From the NCBI GenBank assembly GCA_964372165.1, contig CAYJPT010000044.1, positions 1-17,198 on the forward strand: 17,198 nt of DNA. The letters run 5' to 3'. The stretch comes from CAYJAD01 sp964372165. GTDB lineage: Bacteria > Desulfobacterota > Desulfovibrionia > Desulfovibrionales > Desulfovibrionaceae. This document shows, piece after piece, positions 1 through 7,271 of the stretch; the first letter of the stretch is position 1, and each line of letters begins with the position of its first letter. The notes under the pieces were generated by a model. The model was given only the letters and a program-made list of their open reading frames with translations, did not search any database and was not told the origin of the DNA. Position numbers and translations under genes: made by a program.

Positions 1-6
1 AAAAAT

Positions 7-35
7 AAAACCCTCATTTTTTGAGGGTTTTTTTT
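7..35 (+). terminator. Intrinsic terminator of an off-window gene
   Basis: A perfect 10-bp stem (AAAACCCTCA at 7-16 with TGAGGGTTTT at 22-31) and a 5-nt T loop are followed by a T run to 35. An A run before the stem could let it work in both directions. The gene it ends, if read on the plus strand, lies left of the window. Confidence 0.85.
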
Positions 36-45
36 CAGACAGATG

Positions 46-69
46 ACAAACCCCCTTTCGGGTGTTTGT
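46..69. repeat. GC-rich hairpin next to repeat copy A
   Basis: ACAAACCCCC at 46-55 pairs with GGGTGTTTGT at 60-69 (9 of 10 pairs) across a TTTC loop. There is no T tract, so it is not a standard terminator. It sits just outside repeat copy A and may belong to the same mobile or repetitive structure. The right end of the window has a comparable C-run/G-run hairpin at 17154-17178. Confidence 0.4.
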
Positions 70-88
70 GCCGCCTAAGGCAGACAAA

Positions 89-155
89 TGCCTACTTTGT
101 AAGGAAACGCACAATATGTTTTTGACTTGTTGATTTAATCAGCGTTTCCCTAAAA
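89..155 (+). repeat. MITE-like repeat, copy A
   Basis: These 67 nt match 4998-5065 (copy C) with only two substitutions and one indel in a T run. The ends of the core (100-152) are TAAGGAAACGC and GCGTTTCCCTA, an imperfect terminal inverted repeat. The internal TTGACTTGTTGATTTAATCA is shared with copies C and E. It carries no open frame. Copy A shares with copy C an 11-nt left flank (TGCCTACTTTG) that copy E lacks, so A and C descend from a longer form. Confidence 0.85.
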
Positions 156-180
156 CAATATTCTACAAAAAGAATTTGTT

Positions 181-216
181 AAAAAAAATGGTACTCCTAA
201 AAAGGTAGTACCATTT
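181..216 (-). terminator. Intrinsic terminator of the chemoreceptor gene
   Basis: On the minus strand a 10-bp perfect stem (AAATGGTACT with AGTACCATTT) plus three more pairs after a one-base bulge closes a 4-nt loop and runs into eight T. It lies about 90 nt past the chemoreceptor stop codon. No other gene lies between, so this is the natural end of that transcript. Confidence 0.9.
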
Positions 217-304
217 AATTCATTAGTCAAAGTTAACACATTGAATTTTATTATAATAAACCTGTCAATTCTTCAAAGTTAACTAACTCTACAGTGATTT
301 ATAA

Positions 305-2677
305 TTACTTTTCTAATACCTTAGACAAGTCATCCATCAAGTTGGCCAAGTTTTTACCTTGCTGTGAAAGGTCGGCAACAAAATGCGCTGATTCTTTCAT
401 ATCTTCAGCAGTTTGATGAGCCAAGTCATTAACATCAAGTAAGAGATTTTTTACCTTTTCATTGCTATTTACTTGTTCATTACTTGCTTCAGCAATGGCA
501 GAAGAACTTTCGGCTGTTTTTTCTACCAATTCCACGATATTTTTAAACACCATACCAGTATCATTAACAAGGCTACTTGCCGTATCAATAGCCCCTACTG
601 AATTTTCAACAAGTGCGACATTTTCAGACACACTGGTTTGAATTGCAACAATGGCTTTTTTAACCTCAACGGTAGATTCCATTGTTTTTTCTGCTAATTT
701 ACGTACTTCATCAGCAACCACAGCAAAGCCACGTCCAGAATCTCCAGCTCGTGCGGCTTCAATAGCAGCATTAAGAGCTAAAAGGTTTGTTTGATCTGCA
801 ATATCGGAAATAGTGGTAATAACATTGTTGATGGCACTGGTATCGTCACTCAATTGCGACATACCTTTTTTTACATTATTAGACTGACTTTGCACAACAT
901 TGATACTATCAATAGCTTTTTGTACCACAGAGCTACCATTGGTAGCCTCTTCTTTTGTTAATTTAGAAATTTCTGAAGCATCCATAGCTTTTTGCGCCAT
1001 TTCAACCGTAATAATATTTACATGCTCCATTGTGTCATTGGCAATATTAACTTTATTTTCTTGTGAGTTGGCACTGGCTTCAGAGTTTTGAACTTGTGTT
1101 GTTAACTCACTAATAGAACTAGACACCAAGGCTGTAATACTTTGTGCAGATTCAACAACATCAGCAATGGTATTTTCTACAGACTTAAACTTGGTAACAT
1201 CGTTTACCAACATCACAATACTATCAATTTCACCTTGCTTATTTAGCATTGGAATAAGCGAATATACAATATCACGCTGAATAACATGAGTCTCGGCTTG
1301 AACTTGACCCTTAGTTTGCAATACTTTTTCAAAATTGTTCAGGTCGTGATCTTTAAAGTCTATCACCTGACGAATGTCAAGACCCAAGTTTTTAGCTGTT
1401 AAATCCTGTGTGGCAATTTGATTCATATACTTAATGCAGAATTTTTTATCCAATACAATTACTGGTATAAGCATATAGTCAAGCACAGCAGTATATCTAT
1501 CCAATATACTGTTTGTTCCACTAACTATAGTAGCAAAGTCATATTGGTATTTTTGAACATCTACTCTGTTAGTAAGTTTTCCTGAACTAATAACACTCTC
1601 CACCTCTTGGTAATCTTGTAAAATACCTTTCAAAACTACAGGTATTTCTAATAAAGATTTTGAGAGCATGCCTATTTCATCACCTGAGTTAACTTTTATA
1701 TCGCCATCTAACTTACCAAGGGAAATATCTCTAGCTGCCTTAGCAACAAGCTCAATTTGTTTTGTAATGAATCTTACAACAAAGAACATCACAATAGCAA
1801 TACAAAGTGCAATAACACAAGCTAAGTATATACTCTTATTTCTAATATCAACACTTGACTGCTCAAGCTCTATAAGGTCAGAAATATTAATAACTTTCCA
1901 GCCAAGACCTTTAATTTCATTCATATATACAAGCTTGCTTCTACCATCATCAGCTACATATGAACCAGAAAAAACACCATTTTTATCTTGAAGATTTTTA
2001 AGTATATTGGTGTCATTGATATTTAAATTAAAAACTTTAGAAGAATCATTATGCAAAAAGGCAAGTCCATTAGTGTCTACAACCATAAAAATACCATATT
2101 CACCAGATGCCAACCTTTCAGCCATGCTTTGGTCAATAAAGTTAAAAATGTAGATAACACCAATAACGCTTTTACCATCGTAACCGTAAATTGGTGCAGC
2201 AACAGAAAATGCTAATTTGTCACCATATTTGAACGGATTTCCTACTGCAATTTCCCCTTGAACTGCCTTTTTGAAAAAATCACGATTTGCAACAGATGTT
2301 CCTTCCATAGCATCATTACTGCTAAGCAAAGCCTGACCATCCTTGCTTACCAATGTTACTTCCGCATAGCTGTATGTTCTTCTTGTATCTACAACTCTTT
2401 TCTTTGAGGCTGTAAAATTCGCCTCTTTTTCAGTAGCATCACCCACTAGATAAGGTTTGAAAAAAGTAGATAAGGAAAAAGAGATGGCATTTAGCCTATC
2501 AAATTCATAGATTTGAGAGAGATTTTCTGAAGCATTTGCGTTAGCAACAATAACTTTGTCTTCATTTAAAGAAAGTAGAGCTTCATTACTAAGAGTAAAA
2601 TTTTGCCAAATAACGATACCTAGCCCTATACAAAGTAGGAATAAACTTGGAAAAATCAACTTATAAAATAGCTTCAT
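305..2677 (-). CDS. Methyl-accepting chemotaxis protein (Cache-HAMP-PAS-MA)
   Basis: Transmembrane chemoreceptor of 790 aa that should control CheA/CheW at the inner membrane. Visible in order: TM1 (about 5-24); a large periplasmic region (30-278) with Cache-type features, for example the AAPIYG stretch near 160-165; TM2 (about 282-304); HAMP (305-357); a second HAMP-like segment (about 358-394, with SGKLTNRVDVQKYQ); a PAS-like domain (about 395-500); and the MA signalling domain (510-790) with the conserved tip from DQTNLLALNAAIEAARAG through GRGFAVVADEVRKLAEKT (628-665). The C-terminus ends SKVLEK, so there is no NWETF-type CheR-docking tail. The start is supported by AGGGGA 7 nt upstream. 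The ligand is unknown. The gene is monocistronic, with a sigma-28-like promoter upstream and a terminator downstream. Membership in the receptor family is very secure. Confidence 0.97.
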   Translation of the reverse strand: MKLFYKLIFPSLFLLCIGLGIVIWQNFTLSNEALLSLNEDKVIVANANASENLSQIYEFDRLNAISFSLSTFFKPYLVGDATEKEANFTASKKRVVDTRRTYSYAEVTLVSKDGQALLSSNDAMEGTSVANRDFFKKAVQGEIAVGNPFKYGDKLAFSVAAPIYGYDGKSVIGVIYIFNFIDQSMAERLASGEYGIFMVVDTNGLAFLHNDSSKVFNLNINDTNILKNLQDKNGVFSGSYVADDGRSKLVYMNEIKGLGWKVINISDLIELEQSSVDIRNKSIYLACVIALCIAIVMFFVVRFITKQIELVAKAARDISLGKLDGDIKVNSGDEIGMLSKSLLEIPVVLKGILQDYQEVESVISSGKLTNRVDVQKYQYDFATIVSGTNSILDRYTAVLDYMLIPVIVLDKKFCIKYMNQIATQDLTAKNLGLDIRQVIDFKDHDLNNFEKVLQTKGQVQAETHVIQRDIVYSLIPMLNKQGEIDSIVMLVNDVTKFKSVENTIADVVESAQSITALVSSSISELTTQVQNSEASANSQENKVNIANDTMEHVNIITVEMAQKAMDASEISKLTKEEATNGSSVVQKAIDSINVVQSQSNNVKKGMSQLSDDTSAINNVITTISDIADQTNLLALNAAIEAARAGDSGRGFAVVADEVRKLAEKTMESTVEVKKAIVAIQTSVSENVALVENSVGAIDTASSLVNDTGMVFKNIVELVEKTAESSSAIAEASNEQVNSNEKVKNLLLDVNDLAHQTAEDMKESAHFVADLSQQGKNLANLMDDLSKVLEK

Positions 2678-2717
2678 ACATAAGTCCCCTTGGCTTTTGA
2701 AAAGTATTATTTACAGC

Positions 2718-2753
2718 ACTTTATTGCTTTTATCTAAGAAAATGCAATAAAGT
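2718..2753. promoter_or_regulatory. 36-bp palindrome in the chemoreceptor 5' UTR
   Basis: ACTTTATTGC at 2718-2727 is repeated perfectly inverted as GCAATAAAGT at 2744-2753 with a 16-bp spacer, which itself adds TTTT/AAAA pairing. It lies between the predicted sigma-28 promoter and the start codon, so it would be transcribed into the leader. It may be a DNA-binding operator or an RNA hairpin; the sequence does not say which. No T tract follows on either strand. Confidence 0.55.
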
Positions 2754-2761
2754 ATAAACTT

Positions 2762-2854
2762 AATATAATATACATCTTATCGAGCGACACCTAAAATACT
2801 TTAGTAGATATTGCAAGAAAAGAATATATCTACATCTTTGCAGCAACACCTAAA
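2762..2854. repeat. Duplicated 33-34 bp block around the chemoreceptor promoter
   Basis: The blocks at 2762-2795 and 2822-2854 align over their whole length with one gap (shared TACATCTT and ACACCTAAA). Only the proximal block keeps the CGATAA -10 element; in the distal block that part has diverged. The rest of the 338-bp gap between the chemoreceptor gene and serS is AT-rich and shows no gene and no clear terminator for serS. Confidence 0.5.
2777..2803 (-). promoter_or_regulatory. Sigma-28 (FliA)-type promoter of the chemoreceptor
   Basis: On the minus strand TAAAGTAT (2803-2796) is followed after exactly 11 nt by CTCGATAA (2784-2777). The known flagellar sigma-28 consensus is TAAAGTTT-N11-GCCGATAA, so 7 of 8 and 6 of 8 bases match with ideal spacing. 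A start near 2770 gives a leader of about 93 nt. Chemoreceptor genes are classic late flagellar genes, which fits. Confidence 0.72.
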
Positions 2855-3015
2855 CTAGTCGAGGCGAATGCTTAAAAACACATTTATACGCATTAAAAAA
2901 AACACTTAAGTTGCAAAACTGTATTCATTACTAACTATATAAAATATTGATTCATGAGTAAGTTCATTGGTCAATAATTCCTCACATAAAGCACAACATA
3001 AGAGTGCATAGTTAT

Positions 3016-4287
3016 TTATGAAGTTATAACTTCCAAACCACCCATATAGGGAACTAAGATTTTAGGCAGAACAATGCTCCCATCCTTTTGTTGCCCATTT
3101 TCAAGTATTGCTACAAGCGCACGTCCAACAGCCAAGCCAGAGCCGTTTAAAGTATGCGCAAATTGAGATTTGCCACCACCTTTAGGACGAAAACGAATTT
3201 GTGCCCGTCTAGCTTGAAAGTCACCACAATTGGAGCATGATGAAATTTCACGATAAGTATTTTGCCCAGGCAACCATACTTCAAGGTCATAGGTTTTGGT
3301 CGATCCAAAGCCCATGTCACCACCACACAATACAATGGTTCTATAAGGCAATTCTAATAGTTCAAGCAATGATTCTGCATGCTTGCGCATGAGTTCCAAT
3401 TGATTATAGGAATCATCTGGATGAGCAAACCTCACCATTTCAACTTTATGGAATTGATGCTGCCTAATAAGTCCTTTAGTATCCTTGCCATATGATCCAG
3501 CTTCAGAGCGAAAGCATGGCGTTTGGGCACAATAAGCCAATGGTAGGGAGTCTTCTTCTAAAGTTTCAGTAGCATGTAAATTAGTCAGCGGCACTTCTGC
3601 CGTGGGAATAAGAAAATATTCTGAATCTTGTAAGCGGAAAAGATCCTCTTCAAATTTAGGCAATTGTCCAGTACCAGTCATGGTGTTGCGGTTCACTATA
3701 AGGGGTGGAGCAATTTCAGTGTAACCATTGCGCAAATGCTCATCAAGAAAAAAGCTTACCAAAGCCCGTTCAAGACGAGCAGCCCATCCCCATGAAACAA
3801 CAAAGCGAGAGCCTGTAAGTCGACTTGCTCGTTCAAAATCAAGCCCATGTAGAGCAGTACCAAGTTCCCAGTGTTCTTTAGGTGCAAAATCAAAAGTTGG
3901 CACAGTTCCATAGCGGTGAACTTCAACATTATCATGTTCATCCTTACCATCAGGAACACTTTCATGCGGTATATTTGGTACAGCTAAAAGCCATTCGTCT
4001 ACTTTTTCTTTAGATGCTACAGTTTCTACATTCAATATTTTAATGCGCTCTGAAAGTTTACCGAGAGCAGCAATGCTTTCACTTGCATCTTCACCAGCTT
4101 TTTTACGTTTACCAACTTCTGCAGATGCAGCATTAAGTTCACATTTCAAACTTTCCACTTCAGTTAACAGGCTTCTACGCTTAGCATCAAGGTTTTGAAA
4201 TTCTGTGATATCCAATGTCGAATGTCTTTTTTTCAAGGCATTTTGCAATATATCCGGACTTTTTTGAATCATCTTCAAATCTAGCAT
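3016..4287 (-). CDS. serS: Seryl-tRNA synthetase
   Basis: Cytoplasmic class II aminoacyl-tRNA synthetase that charges tRNA-Ser (and tRNA-Sec where present). Its 423 aa are the usual length for bacterial SerRS. The N-terminal arm (about 1-105) is the charged antiparallel coiled coil that grips the long variable arm of the tRNA. The serine-binding loop with TAE is at 229-231, motif 2 begins FRSEAGSYGKDTKG at 259, and motif 3 is GSGLAVGRAL at 382-391. The start is supported by AAGGAG 5 nt upstream of ATG. The gene stands alone, with its own likely promoter and long gaps on both sides. No odd residue is seen in the motifs. Confidence 0.98.
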   Translation of the reverse strand: MLDLKMIQKSPDILQNALKKRHSTLDITEFQNLDAKRRSLLTEVESLKCELNAASAEVGKRKKAGEDASESIAALGKLSERIKILNVETVASKEKVDEWLLAVPNIPHESVPDGKDEHDNVEVHRYGTVPTFDFAPKEHWELGTALHGLDFERASRLTGSRFVVSWGWAARLERALVSFFLDEHLRNGYTEIAPPLIVNRNTMTGTGQLPKFEEDLFRLQDSEYFLIPTAEVPLTNLHATETLEEDSLPLAYCAQTPCFRSEAGSYGKDTKGLIRQHQFHKVEMVRFAHPDDSYNQLELMRKHAESLLELLELPYRTIVLCGGDMGFGSTKTYDLEVWLPGQNTYREISSCSNCGDFQARRAQIRFRPKGGGKSQFAHTLNGSGLAVGRALVAILENGQQKDGSIVLPKILVPYMGGLEVITS

Positions 4288-4335
4288 ACTTTCTCCTTAC
4301 AAACTCAATATAAAAAGGCTACACAATGTTTTGTA

Positions 4336-4365
4336 TAAATAGCATTGGATTATTACCAACAACAA
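4336..4365 (-). promoter_or_regulatory. Candidate sigma-70-type promoter of serS
   Basis: On the minus strand TTGTTG (4365-4360) is followed after 18 nt by TATTTA (4341-4336), preceded by TG one base upstream (extended -10). It is about 50 bp from the serS start. The match is moderate, and the AT-rich region offers other hexamers. Confidence 0.4.
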
Positions 4366-4544
4366 AAACGCCTCAAAATTAAATGCCACACTTTAATTTA
4401 AGAAACTAAACCATTATTTTTTATGCAATATACCTTTAAATGTTAATTTTTATATCAACAATTCAAATTTTATGAAAAATATATTACGCACATGTCTGAA
4501 AAGTCATCTTATACATTAGAAGCAATTGCGTCTAGTGCAGTTAT

Positions 4545-4558
4545 GTATGCATGCATAC
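4545..4558. repeat. Perfect 14-bp palindrome GTATGCATGCATAC
   Basis: A perfect palindrome in the gene-free region upstream of serS. The half GTATGC recurs in the inner arms of the inverted-repeat element just to its right (4663 and, inverted, up to 4756), so it may be related to that element. It could also be a protein-binding site. Confidence 0.4.
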
Positions 4559-4608
4559 TCAGATTCATTTAATTATATTTTTAGTATTTGCTATTATGAA
4601 TGTTCAAT

Positions 4609-4790
4609 CACGACATTGTAATTTCAGGTTTTATTCACTAAGATTTTACTTTGCCTTGAAATGTATGCTATTGGGGAATGTTTTTTAAGTAATTTGCTGC
4701 GGCGTAGCGTTAGCGTAGATGCTGCAACGCGAAAAAAACTTTATCCAATGGCATACTTTAGTCTTTAACCTCACAAATTACAATGCCGTG
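4609..4790. repeat. Second inverted-repeat (MITE-like) element
   Basis: Outer arms 4609-4624 and 4775-4790 match inverted in 15 of 16 bases (CACGACATTGTAATTT against CACGGCATTGTAATTT). Inner arms 4663-4678 and 4741-4756 match in 13 of 16 (GTATGCTATTGG...). The centre (4695-4731) is a GC-rich island with repeated GCGTAG. There is no coding capacity. The ends are unlike the TTAAGGAAACGC family, so this is a separate element. It explains about 180 bp of the 830-bp gap between serS and the lipoprotein gene. The remaining stretch 4366-4608 is AT-rich and shows only the palindrome at 4545. Confidence 0.6.
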
Positions 4791-4872
4791 AATGTGCAAT
4801 ATATTATGCTGAAAATCCCATTGCATATAATAATAAAAACATATATAATCTAGAAATATTCTAGAAGTAATC

Positions 4873-5063
4873 TTAAGGAAATGCTGATTTATTCTTCAAG
4901 CAGAATAAATCAGAAAGGCACACTGCCTTCATTCGCCTTGTGGGACGCAAAAAAGCGTGGTTTTTTGCTCTCATTTGGCGTGCAAAGTATGCACAATTGC
5001 CTACTTTGTAAGGAAACGCACAATATGTTTTTTGACTTGTTGATTTAATCAACGTTTCCTTAA
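4873..5063 (+). repeat. MITE-like repeat, copy C (composite, 191 bp)
   Basis: The left end TTAAGGAAATGCTGATT (4873-4889) is inverted at the right end as AATCAACGTTTCCTTAA (5047-5063). Just inside the left end a perfect 11-bp inverted repeat (4884-4894 with 4903-4913) forms a hairpin, and the centre has a second hairpin (GCAAAAAA at 4947-4954 with TTTTTTGC at 4961-4968). The right part (4998-5065) is the unit shared with copy A, and its core with copy E. No open frame of note. It lies directly upstream of the lipoprotein gene, so its right end could influence that gene's transcription. Confidence 0.8.
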
Positions 5064-5117
5064 AATAAATTCTTCTGACAGTACCAAATTTTTTGAATAT
5101 TCCTTGGAGGCTTTTGT

Positions 5118-5702
5118 ATGAAAAATCGTTTGTTTATTAGCTTTTTTGCCATTATTTTTATGCTGACATCCATAACAGCTTGTGGACCAAGCGACACTGT
5201 AAGGCTTACTTACCCACAAAAACAAAGTGGCGAGCTACCCTCACCATCTGCTCCAACTGTTGCAGTGGTGCTTTTTCTAGATAAAAGACCTTACACTCAT
5301 TTAGGTATGCGCAAAGATAATACTAAATTTGCCACAAGTGTTGCTGTCCCAGAGTGGGTTAGTCGTTCTTTTGCAGATGCTTTAAGCCGTCAAGGCTTTC
5401 AAGTTTCATATGCTGAAAGTGCAGAAGTGGCACGCAGAGCAAAGCCGCAATATATTGTAACTGGCATACTTAATCAAGCAGAATTGCAAGAGGTTTCCAT
5501 AGCAGAATTACGCTCGACTATACAAGTTGATATTACTCTGGCAGGTCCGCAAGGTAATTTGCTTACTGAAGGACTTTCAGCAAGCCAAAGTAAAGCCGGA
5601 ATTATTTTAGAAAGTACAGTAGAAGATTTGTTACGCCAAACTGTACAAGAGCTTATCAAACCAGCAGCAAGCAAAATTACAAAAATTATTAACAAAAAAT
5701 AA
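5118..5702 (+). CDS. Predicted envelope lipoprotein, possibly YajG-like
   Basis: A 194-aa exported lipoprotein. The signal peptide is MKNRLFISFFAIIFMLTSITAC, with lipobox ITAC and the lipidated Cys at 22. The residue after Cys is Gly, with no Asp at +2, so outer-membrane sorting is expected under the enterobacterial rule. The mature part begins with a VRLTYP segment, then an alternating alpha/beta region (AVVLFLDKRPYTHLG; a YIVTGIL strand near 115; a long C-terminal helix). This pattern recalls the YajG/Lipoprotein_16 group, but I cannot confirm it. The start is supported by GGAGG 7 nt upstream of ATG. It heads a three-gene unit and is separated from the next gene by one base. Export and lipidation are secure; the role is unknown. 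Confidence 0.85.
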   Translation: MKNRLFISFFAIIFMLTSITACGPSDTVRLTYPQKQSGELPSPSAPTVAVVLFLDKRPYTHLGMRKDNTKFATSVAVPEWVSRSFADALSRQGFQVSYAESAEVARRAKPQYIVTGILNQAELQEVSIAELRSTIQVDITLAGPQGNLLTEGLSASQSKAGIILESTVEDLLRQTVQELIKPAASKITKIINKK

Positions 5703-5703
5703 T

Positions 5704-6753
5704 ATGTACCTATCTACCAGCTCTCAAACGATTTTTAATAATCTTAAATATATTTTTTGGGGGCTGGTATTTTTTATTTTTTACTGCATAAAGCCTATGT
5801 ATGCTCATGCAAATATACACGAAATTTCTAGCACATGCACCCTACCCTATTCAGATGTAATTGCTTTAGAAGACGTTGTAATTATAGCTAAATCTTGTGC
5901 TTATACTCAGGCTATTTTACAAGTACAAGAAAAGTTAAACAAGAATAAAGCGATAAGCTATGGCTTACAAAACAAACGTCTAAGGCTCAGTATAGCTACA
6001 GAATTTTATGACTTTACAGTACAAAACGAGCCTAAAGAATTTAAAACAGAAGATGGCGATGTACAAGTAACTGTTAATTTATTCCCATTTTCTGCCTACA
6101 AAGATGAAAATTTTGCCAAGATTTTACCTAGATCTGACTTATTGGAAATGCGTCTTGAGTTTTTTGAATTACTACAAACATATGCTTTGAAAGGCAAAAA
6201 TATTCTGTTAAATCACACTGATACAAAAAAAAGCCTGCACAAAATATCAACTTTGGAGCTACACCAAACTGTTGCAAACATTGCTCGCCAATTAGAAGCT
6301 CTTTGGCTTTATGATGATGCCTTACGCCATTTCCATGATACTTGGCATGAACCTACTTTAGTGCAAGATACATTGCAAAAAGCCATTCATCTTGCTCCGT
6401 CTTTAGCGGCCATTTGGGCGGCCATTGGTGAAGTACAATTGCAATTAGATCAACCGCAGCATGCCTTGCAAAGCCTTAACCATGCCTTAAATTTGCAACC
6501 GGAACGTCCGAGAACTTTCTATGTACGGGGGCTTGGACATTTGCGCTTGCAGCAACCTACATTAGCTAAAGCTGATTTAGATACAGCCCTTACGTTTAAG
6601 CCGCAAATGGCTAGTTGGTTACGGGCCAGAGGTGCTATCGCTTTAGTTTTAGAAGACTATACAACTATGTGTGATGACTTTGAACAAGCTTGTGCACTTG
6701 GGGATTGTGAAGGACTTATGCATGCTCGTGAGCGAGAACTTTGTTTGCCGTAG
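5704..6753 (+). CDS. Exported TPR-repeat protein of unknown function
   Basis: A 349-aa protein. An N-terminal hydrophobic segment (15-31) is followed by AHA before Asn37, a good signal peptidase I site, so a periplasmic location is likely. Residues 40-160 form a separate, unrecognised domain; its shape (a short strand, then a helix with regularly spaced Ala/Gln, then strands with VQVTVNLF) weakly recalls the N-terminal domain of FlgT or LPP20-type proteins. Residues about 218-335 hold three to four TPR-like helix pairs (for example AAIGEVQLQLDQPQHALQSL), ending in a Cys-containing ACALGDCEGL motif. The ATG is one base after the lipoprotein stop and has no Shine-Dalgarno sequence, so translational coupling is likely. 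The signal peptide supports this start over the later Met32. TPRs suggest a scaffold for partner proteins, perhaps the products of the two flanking genes. Confidence 0.85.
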   Translation: MYLSTSSQTIFNNLKYIFWGLVFFIFYCIKPMYAHANIHEISSTCTLPYSDVIALEDVVIIAKSCAYTQAILQVQEKLNKNKAISYGLQNKRLRLSIATEFYDFTVQNEPKEFKTEDGDVQVTVNLFPFSAYKDENFAKILPRSDLLEMRLEFFELLQTYALKGKNILLNHTDTKKSLHKISTLELHQTVANIARQLEALWLYDDALRHFHDTWHEPTLVQDTLQKAIHLAPSLAAIWAAIGEVQLQLDQPQHALQSLNHALNLQPERPRTFYVRGLGHLRLQQPTLAKADLDTALTFKPQMASWLRARGAIALVLEDYTTMCDDFEQACALGDCEGLMHARERELCLP

Positions 6754-6760
6754 GTAAGCT

Positions 6761-7102
6761 ATGCCACATCATATTATTATAAAAGTATATGGAAATATCT
6801 GGCCTGTTAATGAGGACTTAATGCAAGCTTTAGTTCCTTTAATGCCATTTTCTGAGCATGTAAGCGCGCAAGATATGCTTAACTTACATAATGATTTATT
6901 AACTATAAGTTTTGAGGGAATATATTTCCCACTTGATGAAGTATTGGAAGTAATGCAAGCATTTTTACGCAAAAATAGCCAAGGTAAATTAGATTATATT
7001 GATCTTGAAGCGTGGACATTAATCCGCCATGAAATTAATGGTATGTCTATTACCTCTAAAACAACATCCTTAAATAATGTTATGGATTTTTCAGGGCATT
7101 AA
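6761..7102 (+). CDS. Small conserved-looking protein of unknown function
   Basis: A 113-aa protein that I do not recognise. It has no signal peptide and no membrane segment, so it is probably cytoplasmic. It begins with a beta-like stretch (HHIIIKVYGNIW), has mixed helix in the middle, and ends in a Ser/Thr/Asn-rich tail (about 95-113). It starts 7 nt after the stop of the TPR gene with only a weak AGGTAAG upstream, so it is probably co-translated. Base use resembles the neighbours. The coding call rests on the tight spacing and the uninterrupted frame; the function is open. Confidence 0.7.
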   Translation: MPHHIIIKVYGNIWPVNEDLMQALVPLMPFSEHVSAQDMLNLHNDLLTISFEGIYFPLDEVLEVMQAFLRKNSQGKLDYIDLEAWTLIRHEINGMSITSKTTSLNNVMDFSGH

Positions 7103-7195
7103 AGAGTGAATATAAAAAACGCATTGCATATTTTTTAGCACCTATAGCATAATACGGCTCATAAAGTACAACAAAGTATACTTATTTTAGGTCAT

Positions 7196-7230
7196 AAAAA
7201 GTTTGTCTCAAGTATTGCTATTATACAAAC
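7196..7230 (-). terminator. Weak candidate terminator after the glycosyltransferase operon
   Basis: On the minus strand GTTTGT and ACAAAC (7230-7225 with 7206-7201) can pair and are followed by five T. The loop is long (18 nt) and only a short inner stem is possible. It lies about 45 nt past the GT9 stop in the convergent gap 7103-7271, which otherwise holds only an AAGTATACTT palindrome (7174-7183). Confidence 0.35.
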
Positions 7231-7271
7231 AAATCCTAAACCAATTACGCTGCAGCCATTTTATCCAAATT

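Noticed and set aside
900..1991. Plus-strand open frames inside the chemoreceptor gene (63 and 107 aa)
   Set aside because: They are antisense to strongly conserved chemoreceptor domains, have no ribosome sites and look like no known protein.
2900..2915. ACTTAAGT palindrome next to an A run as the serS terminator
   Set aside because: The palindrome has no loop and only AT-rich pairing; it cannot form a stable terminator hairpin.
3147..3965. Short open frames on both strands inside serS
   Set aside because: They overlap conserved motifs of seryl-tRNA synthetase in other frames and have no translation signals.
4492..4572. A 26-codon frame (MSEKSSYTLEAIASS...) in the gap upstream of serS
   Set aside because: It looks protein-like but has no ribosome binding site, no promoter that I trust and ends over a palindrome; chance is likely in this AT-rich stretch.
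5075..5103. CTGACA-N17-TATTCC as a promoter for the lipoprotein gene
   Set aside because: Transcription would start within the ribosome binding site, leaving no usable leader; TTGATT/TAAAAT in the repeat end has only 15-nt spacing, so the promoter remains unassigned.
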